Positions 24,155 to 34,894 of a stretch of DNA of 64,000 bases are shown piece by piece. The translations under genes were made by a program, and so were the position numbers. This stretch comes from Fistulifera solaris (lineage: Eukaryota; Bacillariophyta; Bacillariophyceae; Naviculales; Stauroneidaceae), in the NCBI GenBank assembly GCA_030295235.1, contig AP026157.1:406602-470601 (forward strand). Direction: 5' to 3'. The stretch's first letter is position 1. Each line of letters opens with the position of its first letter. Under the pieces are notes generated by a model that was not told where the DNA came from, did no database searches, and worked only from the letters and a program-made list of their open reading frames with translations.

Positions 24155-24521
24155 ATCGAAAGAACGAAGCAAACACCTCTTCTTCTTATGCTCCTCTTAT
24201 CTGATTAATTGTTAAGTAAGCAAACGCAGGGTATTGACAGGTTGGAGTGTGAGCGTTGCAGCATCCACCGAGCGGGGAAAAGATCTTAAGTACGATATCA
24301 TCACGGCTTAAAAACTAACTGACAGAGAGTACCATTTATTCGAGAAAGCATGGAGAAAGATGATATTTTCGTCTCTCAATAATAAGAGATTATTCTATCG
24401 AAGAAATATCACGATGCGGTGCGCAGCAATTCAGTCAGAAGTCAAGCTAATAATTATCAGAGAGGACACCGCGACCGAGTGCCTAAACAGCAATCCGTTT
24501 TAAAGTTTTGTTCAAGAGTCG
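24155..24521 (+). repeat. Segmental duplicate, left half of Copia target region
   Basis: This segment matches 36337-36692 closely, sharing for example CGAAAGAACGA, TAATTGTT and TACGATATCATCACGGC. The match resumes after the retrotransposon at 31204-31260, which corresponds to 36688-36745 (CTGAGCGACAGCATGAGA). The unoccupied copy at 36.3-36.7 kb is therefore an empty-site paralogue. The last five bases, 24517-24521 (AGTCG), are the left target-site duplication. Confidence 0.85.
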
Positions 24522-24734
24522 AACGAGAGTTATTGATAGATTGAGTCACGAGTTACGATTCAACGTATGACGGACTTACGTCAGTGTATTGGCGAGCAAT
24601 CTTGTTCGAACGTAAGAAGTAGGATGATAATTATATAGTGTGTTGTGAGTTACCGATTGGCTTTGTTATCGAAGTTGATCTTGTTATTGCGGTTATTCAT
24701 TGGATAATCGCTCAGAGGAACATTTATCTTCGCT
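24522..24734 (+). repeat. Left LTR
   Basis: 213 bp, starting AACGAGAGTT and ending ATCTTCGCT. It is identical to the right LTR by direct comparison. The ends are not the usual TG...CA; they are fixed by the flanking target duplication and by the empty-site paralogue. Confidence 0.93.
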
Positions 24735-24746
24735 GGTTATGAGCCC
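24735..24746 (+). promoter_or_regulatory. Primer binding site, initiator-Met half-tRNA type
   Basis: GGTTATGAGCCC directly abuts the left LTR. Its complement GGGCTCATAACC is the anticodon stem-loop of a eukaryotic initiator tRNA-Met, with CAT as anticodon. Complementarity may extend to about 24756 if the host tRNA has GCGTG before the anticodon stem. This is the Drosophila copia/Ty5 style of priming from a tRNA cleaved in the anticodon loop, not from the CCA end. Confidence 0.75.
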
Positions 24747-24819
24747 AGATCACGCCGATTGGATTTGATTCGATTGAAATGCGTGAATCTGAGTGTGTTG
24801 AAGTCATTCTCTCTGGTGG

Positions 24820-26791
24820 ATGACTGATAGAGGAGAAGAAGAGGAAAGCCTTCCATCGTTGCAGGAAGAAGAAGAGGAGCCCGACAGGCTTCATTTGAAC
24901 GTTTTCTGGCAAGGAGAAAGAGATTCGGATTCGGATTCGGAGTCGGAAGAAGAAGAAAAGGATTCGGATTCGGAGTCGGAAGAAGAAGAAGAAAAGATGG
25001 CCGACGACGATAATTTGGACTATTTGAGCCAGAAACTCGGAGTTGCTCTGCGAGCGACCGACCGTACCACCCAGGAAGTTAAGAAGAAGAAACCTTTGGT
25101 CGGAAGCTAAGGATCGAGAAAGTATGAAGCCGAAGGAGAAGTCCCAGCTGCATGAAATTGCTACGGCGGGCATCGAAGCGAAGTTCGAGATCATGGATTC
25201 GATCAATTTGAATGATGGAGAAGCGGTTGCGACTCTGTCGAAGGCATACCGTGTTGATTTACGCATCGCTGAAGTTAGATGCGGTGGCGAACGTCGACAT
25301 GGATGATGTTTTTCAGATTCCGTCGGAGTTTGTGGCGCACCCGGATTTTTTCGGTGCCGATTCCGACCGCACGCAGCGAAATAGTGAATTTGTTTACTGG
25401 ATATTACAAGTTGGATATGGATACTATCAAGAAAGCTTGTGATTTCTACGCGGTGCGAGGTGCAGATTGGCAGGTCGAGAATTTGCAATGGACTGGGGAA
25501 TTGATCCTCAACTGTTGCTCGCCCGACTTGCGAACTCGGATTGAGACACAGGCCCAGAGTGTACCCTCACGGAAGAGGCGGCCTACCAGAGCGGGCCGGT
25601 CTACTTTAAGATGATGATGGATTACGTTATCGTGCGTGATTCGTCGGCTATCCGAGGGCTTATCAGTCAGTTCGAGTCGATTACGGTTAAGAACTTTCCG
25701 GGAGAAAATGTGCGCGACTATAATACGGTTGCAGTGGGCGTTTACAATATGCTCGCAAATTCGATGAACTTGTCGGCCAATGCGGCGATTCGGATATGGC
25801 GAAGCTTGTGAAGCGTGGATTGATCGCGAGCTCTACGCCGGAGTTTAATAGCGATTTGACAGCCCATTCGGTGCTATTGGGACGCGATTGTACCGTTGAG
25901 GCGTTGACCGATAAAGCCAACGAGTTGTATTCTGGCTTGTTGGGAGCGAGTCTTTGGGTTGCTGGCGACGGAAAGCAAAGCGACTCGGGATTCTTTGCCG
26001 GGAACTGCTACGAGTGCGGTGAGAAGGGACACAAGTCTGTCGATTGTCCGAAGAAGAAGAAGGATGGCGATGGAAATAACAACTCGGGCAACCGTGGTTC
26101 GGGCAATGGTCGTGGAAATGGCCGTGGTGGACGCGGGGGCCGAGGTGGAGGTCGTGGTGGTCGTGGCGGACGCGGTGGTGGAAGAAGCGGAGGCGATTCG
26201 AACGGTTCGAATGACAAGAAAGAAAAGGATCCCTTCAGTACCCCGCCCAAGAAAGGCGAAAGTCACACGAAGACCATCAATGGAAAGACTTACCATTGGT
26301 GTGGACGGTGCAATCGTTGGGTCGATCACGACACCGACCAGCATCGAGCGATGTTAGCGTTAAAAGCGAGCGAAACTTCGGATACCAAGTCGTCTGACAA
26401 GTCGGATGACAAGAAGGAGTCCGGAAACTTCGCAGGGCGTTTGACGCCAGCGTTTTTAATGGGCCGCTTCAGTGGCTTTCTGGACCACTGGAGCAGATGG
26501 CCCAAACTCTCCAGAATTGGAAAGGAGTTTATGAAGACAAGCTTCCGAAGCAAGCTCGGGATTATTGGGCTGTTACTTTGGTTGCTTATGGTTGGAGTTA
26601 TGATTTTCGAAGCGATTGTCGATGGTTCGTGTTCGGCGTCGATTGTTTTGATGGAAATGCCACTTCGCTTGCATTTTATGGCGGAGGGTGTGTTAGGATT
26701 TGGTTCTGTTGCCCCAGTTTGGTTTGACGTTACCGCGCAGACCGATTGTGCGCGACAGAGAGAGAGTTGGAAAGAAGAAGCGGCGTCGTAA
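24820..26791 (+). pseudogene. Copia gag region, frame-broken
   Basis: Gag-like coding region split over several frames (breaks near 25050-25110, 25290, 25600 and 25800). It begins with an acidic segment made of a duplicated Ser-Asp/Glu-rich block. A CCHC zinc knuckle CYECGEKGHKSVDC lies near 26010-26050. Next comes an RGG-type glycine-arginine box (about 26090-26200), then a second Cys/His segment CGRCNRWVDHDTDQH, possibly another metal site. A zinc knuckle with RGG repeats suggests RNA packaging. The frame breaks may be assembly errors, given the identical LTRs. Confidence 0.8.
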
Positions 26792-26929
26792 ACACGTGGT
26801 TTCGCAGGAGCAAGACTCGGGAGTCAAAACGCGTCACGAAAACGTCCTGGATTTCTAGGAGACGAGATTTCTGAGTGGATTAAAGGATGGGCAGATATAC
26901 CCGTTCGCTATGTTCCTACGATTCCTGAG

Positions 26930-29900
26930 ATGTTCGATGAAGCGTGCCGTGCCAATCCTGAATTTTTGGATCTCCTCTGTGGTTTTGGTCGATTCAAATG
27001 GCTACGGTGCCTCTCGTTGACAGAAAATCTGGCATTGACAGAAAATCTGGGTACATGCTTAGCGACACTCAAGCCGCTTGCGTACAACAATCTAAGCCCT
27101 GTTGATGGATGTGTTCAATTACAGAGCGTCTACTTTGGTGCAATGAATGATATCGCCCTATTGTGTTCGATACTGGCGCCTCAACTGGTGTTACCCCACA
27201 TCGCGATGATTTTATTGATTTCACTCCAGTGATTCGTCTTTGACCGGGATCGCTCAGCAAGCACGAAGTTTGTGGTTCGGGTACTGTATCCTGGACGGTT
27301 CGAGATGATACTGGACAAGAGCATGAATTGAAAACGCGGGCTCTTTATGTGCCTGACGCTCAAGTTCGTCTCTTTAGTCCACAAGTGCATTTGCAGATCG
27401 AAGCTAGAGGGGGTCGTGGTGAATTTCGGAGTCACGGAAAAGGGTTCTGTCTTTCGATTTCCTTTTACGAAGAAGTCGTTGACGTTCCATGCGACACATG
27501 ACCGACTTCCACGTTTAGCGACGGATGCTGTTGAAGACCTCTCTGCGTTTCCGAGTTTTACGCCGCCTCAGGTTGCTGTGGAAGAAAATGTTCATCTTTC
27601 ACCGGGGCAGTGCGAGTTGAAACTGTTACACGATCGTTTGGGACACTTTAATTTCCCTTGGATTCAGCGACTCACGCGAGTTCGCGAGGGGGATAGAGTG
27701 CAGGAGCCCATTTTGCGAACAAAATACAAGTCTACGTCCTCTTGTGCGCCGCCAATCTGTGCTTCGTGTCAGTTTGGCAAGGCAAAACGAAAGGCTATTG
27801 GAACGGAAAACAAGTCGAAAGTCCCAGAGAGAGACGGTTCGTTGAAAGAAGGTATCTTGACGCCAGGTCAGATGGTATCGACGGATCAGTACGTGTCAAG
27901 TGTGTCGGGTCGACGATCGCATACTTACGGGAAAGAGCAAGAGCAAGACAAGTTCAAGTGTGGGACAATCTTTGTGGATACGCTACGACGTACCTGTATG
28001 TCGAAAATCAAGTGTCCACGTCGTCAACGGAAACTATTCAATCAAAACATATGTTCGAGAGAGCTTCGTTCGTATGGAGTTGAAGTCAAGGAGTACCGCG
28101 CAGATTTAGGAGTGTTCAAGTCGCAGGAATTTCTGAAGGATTTGGAGTTGCAAGGACAGCGAATCCATTTCTCCGGTGTCGGTGCACACCATCAGAACGG
28201 AATTGCAGAGAACGCGATCCAAACTGTGACAGAAAGCGCGAGGACGATGCTACTGCACGCGATGATTCACTGGCCAAGCGAAACGTTGGTGGACTTATGG
28301 CCATTTGCGGTAGACTATGCGGTGTACTTATGGAACAGGTTACCGAAGCAGGATTCGGGACTTGCACCGGTCGAGCTACTGTCTGGAGTTACGATGGATA
28401 TGAGTGTACTTCAGCGAATGAGAGTGTTTGGATGTCCGTGCTACGTTCTGGATACTAGGATTCAAGACGGAAAGAAATTACCGAAGTGGAAGCCGAAAAG
28501 TCGAAGAGGTCAGTTCTTGGGAATGTCGAAGCGACACGCAAGTACAATTGGGCTTATTAGGAATTTGAGAACGGGAGCGGTTTCGCCACAGTTTCACGTG
28601 GTGTACAATGACAAGTTCACGACGATTCCGTTGATTCCGAAACCTGATGTCGAAGAGCCCGAACCAAAGGATTGGGAAGAGTTACTTACGTTTAGCCGAG
28701 ATAAAGTTGAACCCGAGGATGGACAAGAATTACCTTTGCTACACGAGGATTGGTTGACTGACGAAGAAAAGAAACAGAGAGAGTTGTTAATTCGACGACA
28801 AACACAAGAGAGAAACTTGGCTCCGGGACCTCGCCATCGAGAACCGAGAGTCGAGCGAATCAGATTCATGCGGATCAAGATCAAGATGAAGTTCCTATGT
28901 TTGCTCCAGAGAGAGATGATAGTGATGATGAGGATGTGGAAGAACCTGCTCCTCGTCGAAGTGAGAGACCGCTGACGTTGGAATCGCGAAGTATTACGGT
29001 TCCGATTTCGTAAATCGGCCTGTTAGTCGTGGAAGATTTTATGGGCCCGGCGATGACAACATTGAAGAAGTTTATATTGCTGAGCGCGATATGACGAAAT
29101 TCGGAAAGGAGACCGAGTCTGAGCTGATAGAGAAAGTACAGAAAGAGTTTGGTCTTCCGTCGGAGAATGAAGCTTTTCTGGCGAGTCTGGATTTTGATGG
29201 GGACATCTTGTCGCGGGAAATTGGGGTGCGCATGCTTTGTTGATGCGATCGAACGTCGATGAGGACGGATTGCTCGATGATTTGCATCCTTTGGCGTTTG
29301 CTGCGAAAGCGAACAACGAAGACACTCCGAATTACCACCAAGCGATGAATGGACCGAATAGTGAGGGCTATCGTCAAGCGATGGTCAAAGAGATCGAGTC
29401 GTTGGAAAGTTTGGATCCTTGGGACGTGGTTCCGAGATCTGACGCAGTTGAAAAGGGAGCGAATATCTTGCCGAGCACTTGGGCGTTCAAATGCAAAAAG
29501 ATACCCCGATGGTCGGATCAAGAAATTTAAGGCGAGATGGTGCATTCAGCGGAGATCGTCAAATTGAGGGAGTCGATTTCTTTGAGACGTATGCCCCGGT
29601 GGTTTCGTGGAGTACCGTTCGTCTGCTGTTGATTCTGTCGATCGTCTTGGGCTTGGCTACGAAGCAAGTCGACTATACGTTGGCGTTTGTGCAAGCTGAC
29701 CTGAACGAGGAAGTGTTCTGTGAAATGCCGAAAGGATTCGAGCGTCCGGGATACGTGTTGAGATTGAAGAAAAGTGTTTATGGGTTAAGACAGAGTCCCT
29801 TGAACTTCTTTAATTGTTTGAAGAAGGGATTGGAAGATCGAGGATTTGTTCAGTCGAAGAATGAACCTTGTTTGTTTATGTCGAGAAAAGTTGTTTGCTT

Positions 29901-30915
29901 GACTTACGTTGATGATTGCCTGTTCTTCGCACGTGAGGAACGCGACATCGATGCAGTGATTGACGATCTGTGTAACAACGAAAAGTTCCAGAGATTTCAG
30001 TTGAATATTGAAGACGATGTTGCTGGATTTCTTGGGATTTTGATTCAAAGAAAGGAAGATGGATCGATTGAGCTTTTGCAAAAGGGATTGATTGATCGGA
30101 TTTTAGTCACGATGGGTTTACAGGATTGTCGGACGAGTTCGACTCCTGCTGAATCGAAAACGCTTGGAAAGGATTCTGATGGAGAAGACTGTGTTGAGAA
30201 GTGGTCGTATGCCTCAGTTGTCGGAATGATGATGTATTTGGCGTCGAACTCGCGACCAGATATTGCGTTTGCGGTGCATCAATGTGCTAGGTTCACGCAC
30301 TGCCCGAAACGTATTCACGAGATAGCATTGAAACGAATTGGTCGTTATTTGAAAGCAACGAGTGATCGAGGGATGATTATTCGTCCGGATAAAGACTTGA
30401 GATTGGATCTTTACGTGGATGCCGATTTCGGCGGGATTATGGAATTCCGAAGACGCCGAACGATCCTACGAGTGTGAAAAGTCGTACTGGGTATGTTATT
30501 ACGCTTGGAGGTGTTCCGGTGCTTTGGGGATCTAAGTTGCAAAGCGAGATTTCGTTGTCTACTACGGAAGCGGAATTTATCGCAGCGTCTATGGCAATGA
30601 GACAGTTGTTACCCGTACGAAGTTATGGAAGAGCTGACGGAGCATTTCAAGATCGAGCGGAGTGCAGAGTCTACTGTTTCTATTGTGTGGGAAGACAACA
30701 ATGGAGCGCTTACTATGATGAACAACTCTTATCCAAAGATGACCCCTCGGACAAAGCATATTGCTTGCAAGTATTGGTGGTTCATTTCGCATATCAAAGA
30801 TGGAGAGATCGAAGCGAGACGAATCGATACAGCTGAGCAGAAGGCGGATATATTTACGAAGGGCTTGTCGAAAGGAGAGTTCGAAACAAAGCGCAGGTTA
30901 TTGATGGGTTGGTGA
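26930..30915 (+). pseudogene. Copia pol region (PR-IN-RT-RH), frame-broken
   Basis: Protease active-site motif FDTGAS lies at about 27166-27183. The integrase part, in one long frame at 27347-28975, has an HDRLGH...CASC zinc site, the core Asp in STDQYVSS, a second Asp in YRADLGVF and the Glu in HHQNGIAENAI. Reverse transcriptase spans about 29550-30450, with VDYTLAFVQADL and the catalytic YVDD box (LTYVDDCLFF). RNase H at 30540-30915 has STTEAEFIAAS and ends with ADIFTKGL. At least five frame changes interrupt it (near 27160, 28980-29240, 29520, 30440-30480 and 30600). All expected catalytic motifs survive, so loss of function is recent or only apparent. Confidence 0.88.
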
Positions 30916-30980
30916 GACTCGTCGAAGTTATATGTGTTTAGAGAGATTTAGGATTTTAGGAAGAAGTTCGAAGCTACGAT

Positions 30981-30990
30981 TGAGAGAGAG
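30981..30990 (+). promoter_or_regulatory. Polypurine tract
   Basis: TGAGAGAGAG immediately precedes the right LTR, as expected for the plus-strand primer of a retrotransposon. Confidence 0.7.
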
Positions 30991-31203
30991 AACGAGAGTT
31001 ATTGATAGATTGAGTCACGAGTTACGATTCAACGTATGACGGACTTACGTCAGTGTATTGGCGAGCAATCTTGTTCGAACGTAAGAAGTAGGATGATAAT
31101 TATATAGTGTGTTGTGAGTTACCGATTGGCTTTGTTATCGAAGTTGATCTTGTTATTGCGGTTATTCATTGGATAATCGCTCAGAGGAACATTTATCTTC
31201 GCT
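30991..31203 (+). repeat. Right LTR
   Basis: 213 bp, identical to the left LTR by direct comparison. The target duplication AGTCG follows at 31204-31208. Confidence 0.93.
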
Positions 31204-31601
31204 AGTCGCTGAGCGACAGCATGAGAGGCTTCTTGGTTTCTAGCCAAAACTAGGGCGATGTTTATTCCATTCACGAAAACGAATGCTTCCTATGCCGGGA
31301 CTGATTAGAAGGGGTTTAGTCGGACGAATTCCGAAAAGATTGATTATTATTCGCTACCTCGTAGAGCGAGCAAGCTAGGATTTATCAATGAAGTTACTCA
31401 AACAGACTCAACGCTAAACAAAGGGATCGCTTCATTTCGTGTTGTTGTGGATAATAGGCGTTCAGCATTAAGGAAGACTTTAAATGCGAAATGCATTTGC
31501 TTGCTGTCCTGCTTAAAAAAGAAATTGTGCGGAAATATTGCTGGAACAGTGCCATGATAAGTATCGCAAACGCCCTAGCTCCATTGTCCCTGTTTTTTGT
31601 G

Positions 31602-33178
31602 TTAGGGTAGTATTGCCCCGTTCATCACTTTGTATTCGAATTCTTCTCCGTAAGGTTGACTCTTAATATTAACCAGGTCGAGAACATTGGGCCGATTTGC
31701 GAAACTATACATGGAGACCTCTCTCCTAGGATTTCCTGGAGACCAAGTTACATGCCGAATTCTTTTTCCCTCAGAGTCATAAATGTTGAACGACACAAAT
31801 TGTTCACGGTACCATGGCCAAGACGTGAAACATCGCGTTGTGATTAAAAATCTTAATTGCCCAGGATAAGGTGCAGGTTGAACGAAGATACTTTCAATAA
31901 TGCCCGGCACAGACCAATCAATATCGTGAGTTCCCATATCAAAATCTGAGAGCATGCCTGGAACAGTTGCTCCTGTCACTGTAGCTACCGTTGGAGAAAA
32001 GTCAAAAGTAGGAAAAGTGGAGGCTTGCAAGTTCCAACGAGTTGCTGTAAACGGCTGTGGTGGCGTAATCTCCTTGCAAAGCTTTCCGGCAGACATGGCT
32101 GTGATAGAAGCTGATGCCATCTGGCATACTTTATCGGCCTTATTAAGGGCCCTCTTGCAGGCAGCCGCGATAAGAATTCCTTCTCCCGTAGGTCCAGCTG
32201 CCAGCAAATCTATAGCCGCACCGATTGCTATGCACGTTGTAGTTTTGAAGGTTTCAATTTGAAGTGCGGTGCAAGTGAGGTCCACGAGGTCGACGGCAAG
32301 TTCGCAAACTTCCTCCACAGCTGTTGTATCGTCTTCCGTCTGGACATTGATCCAGAAATAATATTTGCCATTGTACGGTACCCCATACGCAACCGTCTTT
32401 TGTGTAAGTTTGTGAGTCTTCTGAGAGTTCGTAACAAAGACGAAGATAGGGCGTCGGTGTACGGTTCGCCACACTTGTTGATTTGAAGCACAACGCGTCG
32501 GTAGCCAGATGAAGTATCAGCGCTTCTAACAATACTATCTTCCAGCACCTCAACTTCGAGTGCATCTCCTTCCTCGGCATCGCTCGGGCTTTGAAACCCC
32601 ATTCCTTCAGGTCGCATATTCACTGTTAAGTCATCCGTGCACGCAGGGTGGCATTTGGCAATGAAACTCGGTTCGGGCCTTCCGTGTTGAATGATGTTGT
32701 GTATTGCCTGCCGTTGATCTCTACAGCAATATCAGCTTCTGTAGGAGAAGTCCAGTTAATATTAAGGATGAAATCTTCCGCGGTGTTTGAAACTCTGCCA
32801 ATGCGTCCGCTCTCATCAACACGCAAGTTCACTAAATCGTAATCGCCGCCGACAAAGAAATCGGTGACCGTGCTTGCGGTGCCGTTGGTGTTCTTCGCTC
32901 CGTGAATCTCAATCTTTTCTCCCCGTATGTTGTCGAAAGAATCTTGCTTCCTGGACCTGAATCAAAAGTAAAGTCGTTGATATCGATCTTCTCTTCCTTG
33001 TCGCGACGGTTCTTGAAGAAATAGCTTCGATCTAGCAAGATGGAGTTCTCCGCTGCCTTCGTTGAGTAAGCCGAAAACGGCACGGCCCCTTCGACACAAG
33101 CAGTAATGCAGTAGTTACGACCCCAAACAGAAGCGCAAAGCGACGTGCATTGTAGAGCTGGTGTGATGTGTTTGTCAT
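31602..33178 (-). pseudogene. Broken copy of the 21978-23552 secreted-protein gene
   Basis: Begins at an ATG at 33178 with MTNTSHQLYNARRF, matching MTNTTREFYNAGRF of the intact copy. It keeps the hydrophobic anchor, the Asp-rich ectodomain, the Cys-rich helical part and the C-terminal region. At least four frame changes (near 33095, 32930, 32640 and 32440) break it into separate frames. Small coding indels elsewhere (for example an altered stretch after GKLCKEITPP) show genuine divergence between the copies. The upstream 360 bp also match the intact copy. It could be a pseudogene or a functional copy with assembly indels; true decay is more plausible here than for the housekeeping genes. Confidence 0.8.
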
Positions 33179-33718
33179 CGTGAATCTCTAGTCTTGGGAA
33201 CGGCGTTTGGAAATGAAACAGAGCAGATAAACTCACAATGCAGCCTTTTCATGTATTTGCGATGAAATGAAATTTTTGCTCAATTGTCACAAAATCTGTG
33301 ATTGCGACCTATGTGCATATCATCATGCTGTTCGAGTTCGAGGCGCGTGAGCTGTGAGCTGGAACGAGGTAAAACCAGGTACGATACTGTACATTGTACA
33401 TGGAACTACAGTTAAGCCAAACAGAACTGGGTGAACGGCTTTTGTAGGTTGCCCACAGAACACAGAATGCACCTATACAAATAAGACATTCAGTCACGGC
33501 CCGTCGTCGTCAAATACGTCGTATCAGTTATCCATCCCTAGATGACAAGGTTCATTGAGAGGTCCAATATAGTTGCGATTTTATATTCACTCCCAAGAGT
33601 TCACATGCGTGCGCTTAAATGCCGTGCAACACTGATGTGAACGGCGACTGGCCCGTTTAAGAAAATAAAGTGATGATGATTCGGAAAAGAACTCTACTTG
33701 TGATCAATTAATGACTAA

Positions 33719-34894
33719 TTACTGCGCGAATGCTTCCAAGAGTACGACCCCCAACACCAGTCCAGCTACATGAGAATAAAGAGCAACGGCATTGAAGAAG
33801 CGTCCCGATCCAGACGATGCAGGTGTTGTCGGTTCTTGGTTATTGTCAGACGAGTTGCTTCCAACACCCGAGGGTGAACCCGTTGTTTCGACTGGAGCTG
33901 CATCCGTAGCAGTAGGTGGTGATGGTGTCACAGGATTAGCGACAGGTGCTGGTGTGACAGGATTGGCGACAGGTGCTGGCTCTGGTTCTCCCTCGACGAT
34001 GCCTTGCGACTGCAACGTGAATTCAAACAATTGACCGTCCGAATTGGCGGGCTCGGAAACTAAAATGTAGTACTCGATACCAGTCTCGGCGGTCCACTCG
34101 ATTGTGGATCCCCATGTACTACCGGAGGTGACACAAACGTCTCTATCACCACTACGAGACTGGATCCCTAACACTTCTCGGGTATTGCCAGTGGTGGCTC
34201 GCAGAGCCAGCGATTCTTGAGCATAAGTGGTAGTGTACTTGAACCAAACTCCGTTTTCACCAAACAAACCGCAGACGTCTTGAGAAAAATCCGAAAGAGC
34301 ACCTACTGTGGTGAAATCCCCCCGAAAAGGAAGATCATCTTGTGTCAACGCAACAGCAGTCTCCATGCTGTCATTTGCGGGAGGCTCTAACTCTTCGACG
34401 AAAAGCGTATAGGGGTCACTCCCATCGGCGTCACTAAAGACGAAGATGAAATACTCGACTCCAACTTCTGCTTGGAAGACCAAATCGTTAAAAGTGGCAG
34501 ACGAATCTTCACATTTCAGAGACTCACAAGAGCCTGTAACAGCTACCGTTGCCACCGAAAACATAAATCCTTCCATCACCTCCACGGACACGCGGACCAT
34601 GGTTGGTTTCGAGGCAATGTAACGGAACCAAAAGCCAGCTGGAAACGCCGAAGATCCCGAGGCGAGAGCGTCATCGCAGATAGAGAGAGTGGAAAAATAG
34701 TAGGAATTATCCACAGGTTCTACCGATGACGGAGTGAACGAAAAAGGCGCCGTAATGCTTTGTGGAGCACTGCAAGACGTTTGAGCCTGCACCAGAGCTG
34801 TCTGGAGCGTCGTCGTGAGCAACGCTAGTAGTAGCGACGCCATCATGAAGCAGTAGTCATGGCGACGAAAAACAGGCGAGCGATGATGAATCAT
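33719..34894 (-). CDS. Secreted surface protein, Pro/Val repeat stalk, C-terminal anchor
   Basis: 391 residues, one exon. Basic N-terminus then a signal peptide (about residues 17-38, ending near VQAQ). Two beta-rich modules follow (about residues 40-170 and 175-300). Both contain WF-(R/K)-Y-type motifs (GFWFRYIAS, GVWFKYTTT) and an EYFIFV/EYYILV strand, like bacterial pre-peptidase C-terminal (PPC) domains. A stalk with the exact repeat PAPVANPVT follows, then a Ser/Thr/Pro-rich stretch and a hydrophobic C-terminus (VAGLVLGVVLLEAFAQ) typical of a GPI or tail anchor. The likely role is an extracellular adhesive or wall protein. The assignment of PPC-like modules is tentative. Confidence 0.68.
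   Translation of the reverse strand: MIHHRSPVFRRHDYCFMMASLLLALLTTTLQTALVQAQTSCSAPQSITAPFSFTPSSVEPVDNSYYFSTLSICDDALASGSSAFPAGFWFRYIASKPTMVRVSVEVMEGFMFSVATVAVTGSCESLKCEDSSATFNDLVFQAEVGVEYFIFVFSDADGSDPYTLFVEELEPPANDSMETAVALTQDDLPFRGDFTTVGALSDFSQDVCGLFGENGVWFKYTTTYAQESLALRATTGNTREVLGIQSRSGDRDVCVTSGSTWGSTIEWTAETGIEYYILVSEPANSDGQLFEFTLQSQGIVEGEPEPAPVANPVTPAPVANPVTPSPPTATDAAPVETTGSPSGVGSNSSDNNQEPTTPASSGSGRFFNAVALYSHVAGLVLGVVLLEAFAQ

Larger units (their letters stand above)
24522..31203 (+). mobile_element. Copia-type LTR retrotransposon, 6682 bp
   Basis: Two identical 213-bp LTRs (24522-24734, 30991-31203) are flanked by the 5-bp target duplication AGTCG (24517-24521 and 31204-31208). The internal order is Gag with zinc knuckle, protease, integrase, reverse transcriptase and RNase H. 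Integrase before reverse transcriptase defines Copia rather than Gypsy. LTR identity by eye points to recent insertion. The coding part is nevertheless split over many frames. The element lies between the two copies of the duplicated secreted-protein gene. Confidence 0.95.

Noticed and set aside
24724-25488. Antisense frame of 254 codons across the retrotransposon gag
   Set aside because: It is the complement of the acidic and purine-rich gag coding strand (poly-Phe from poly-Glu codons) and has no domain.
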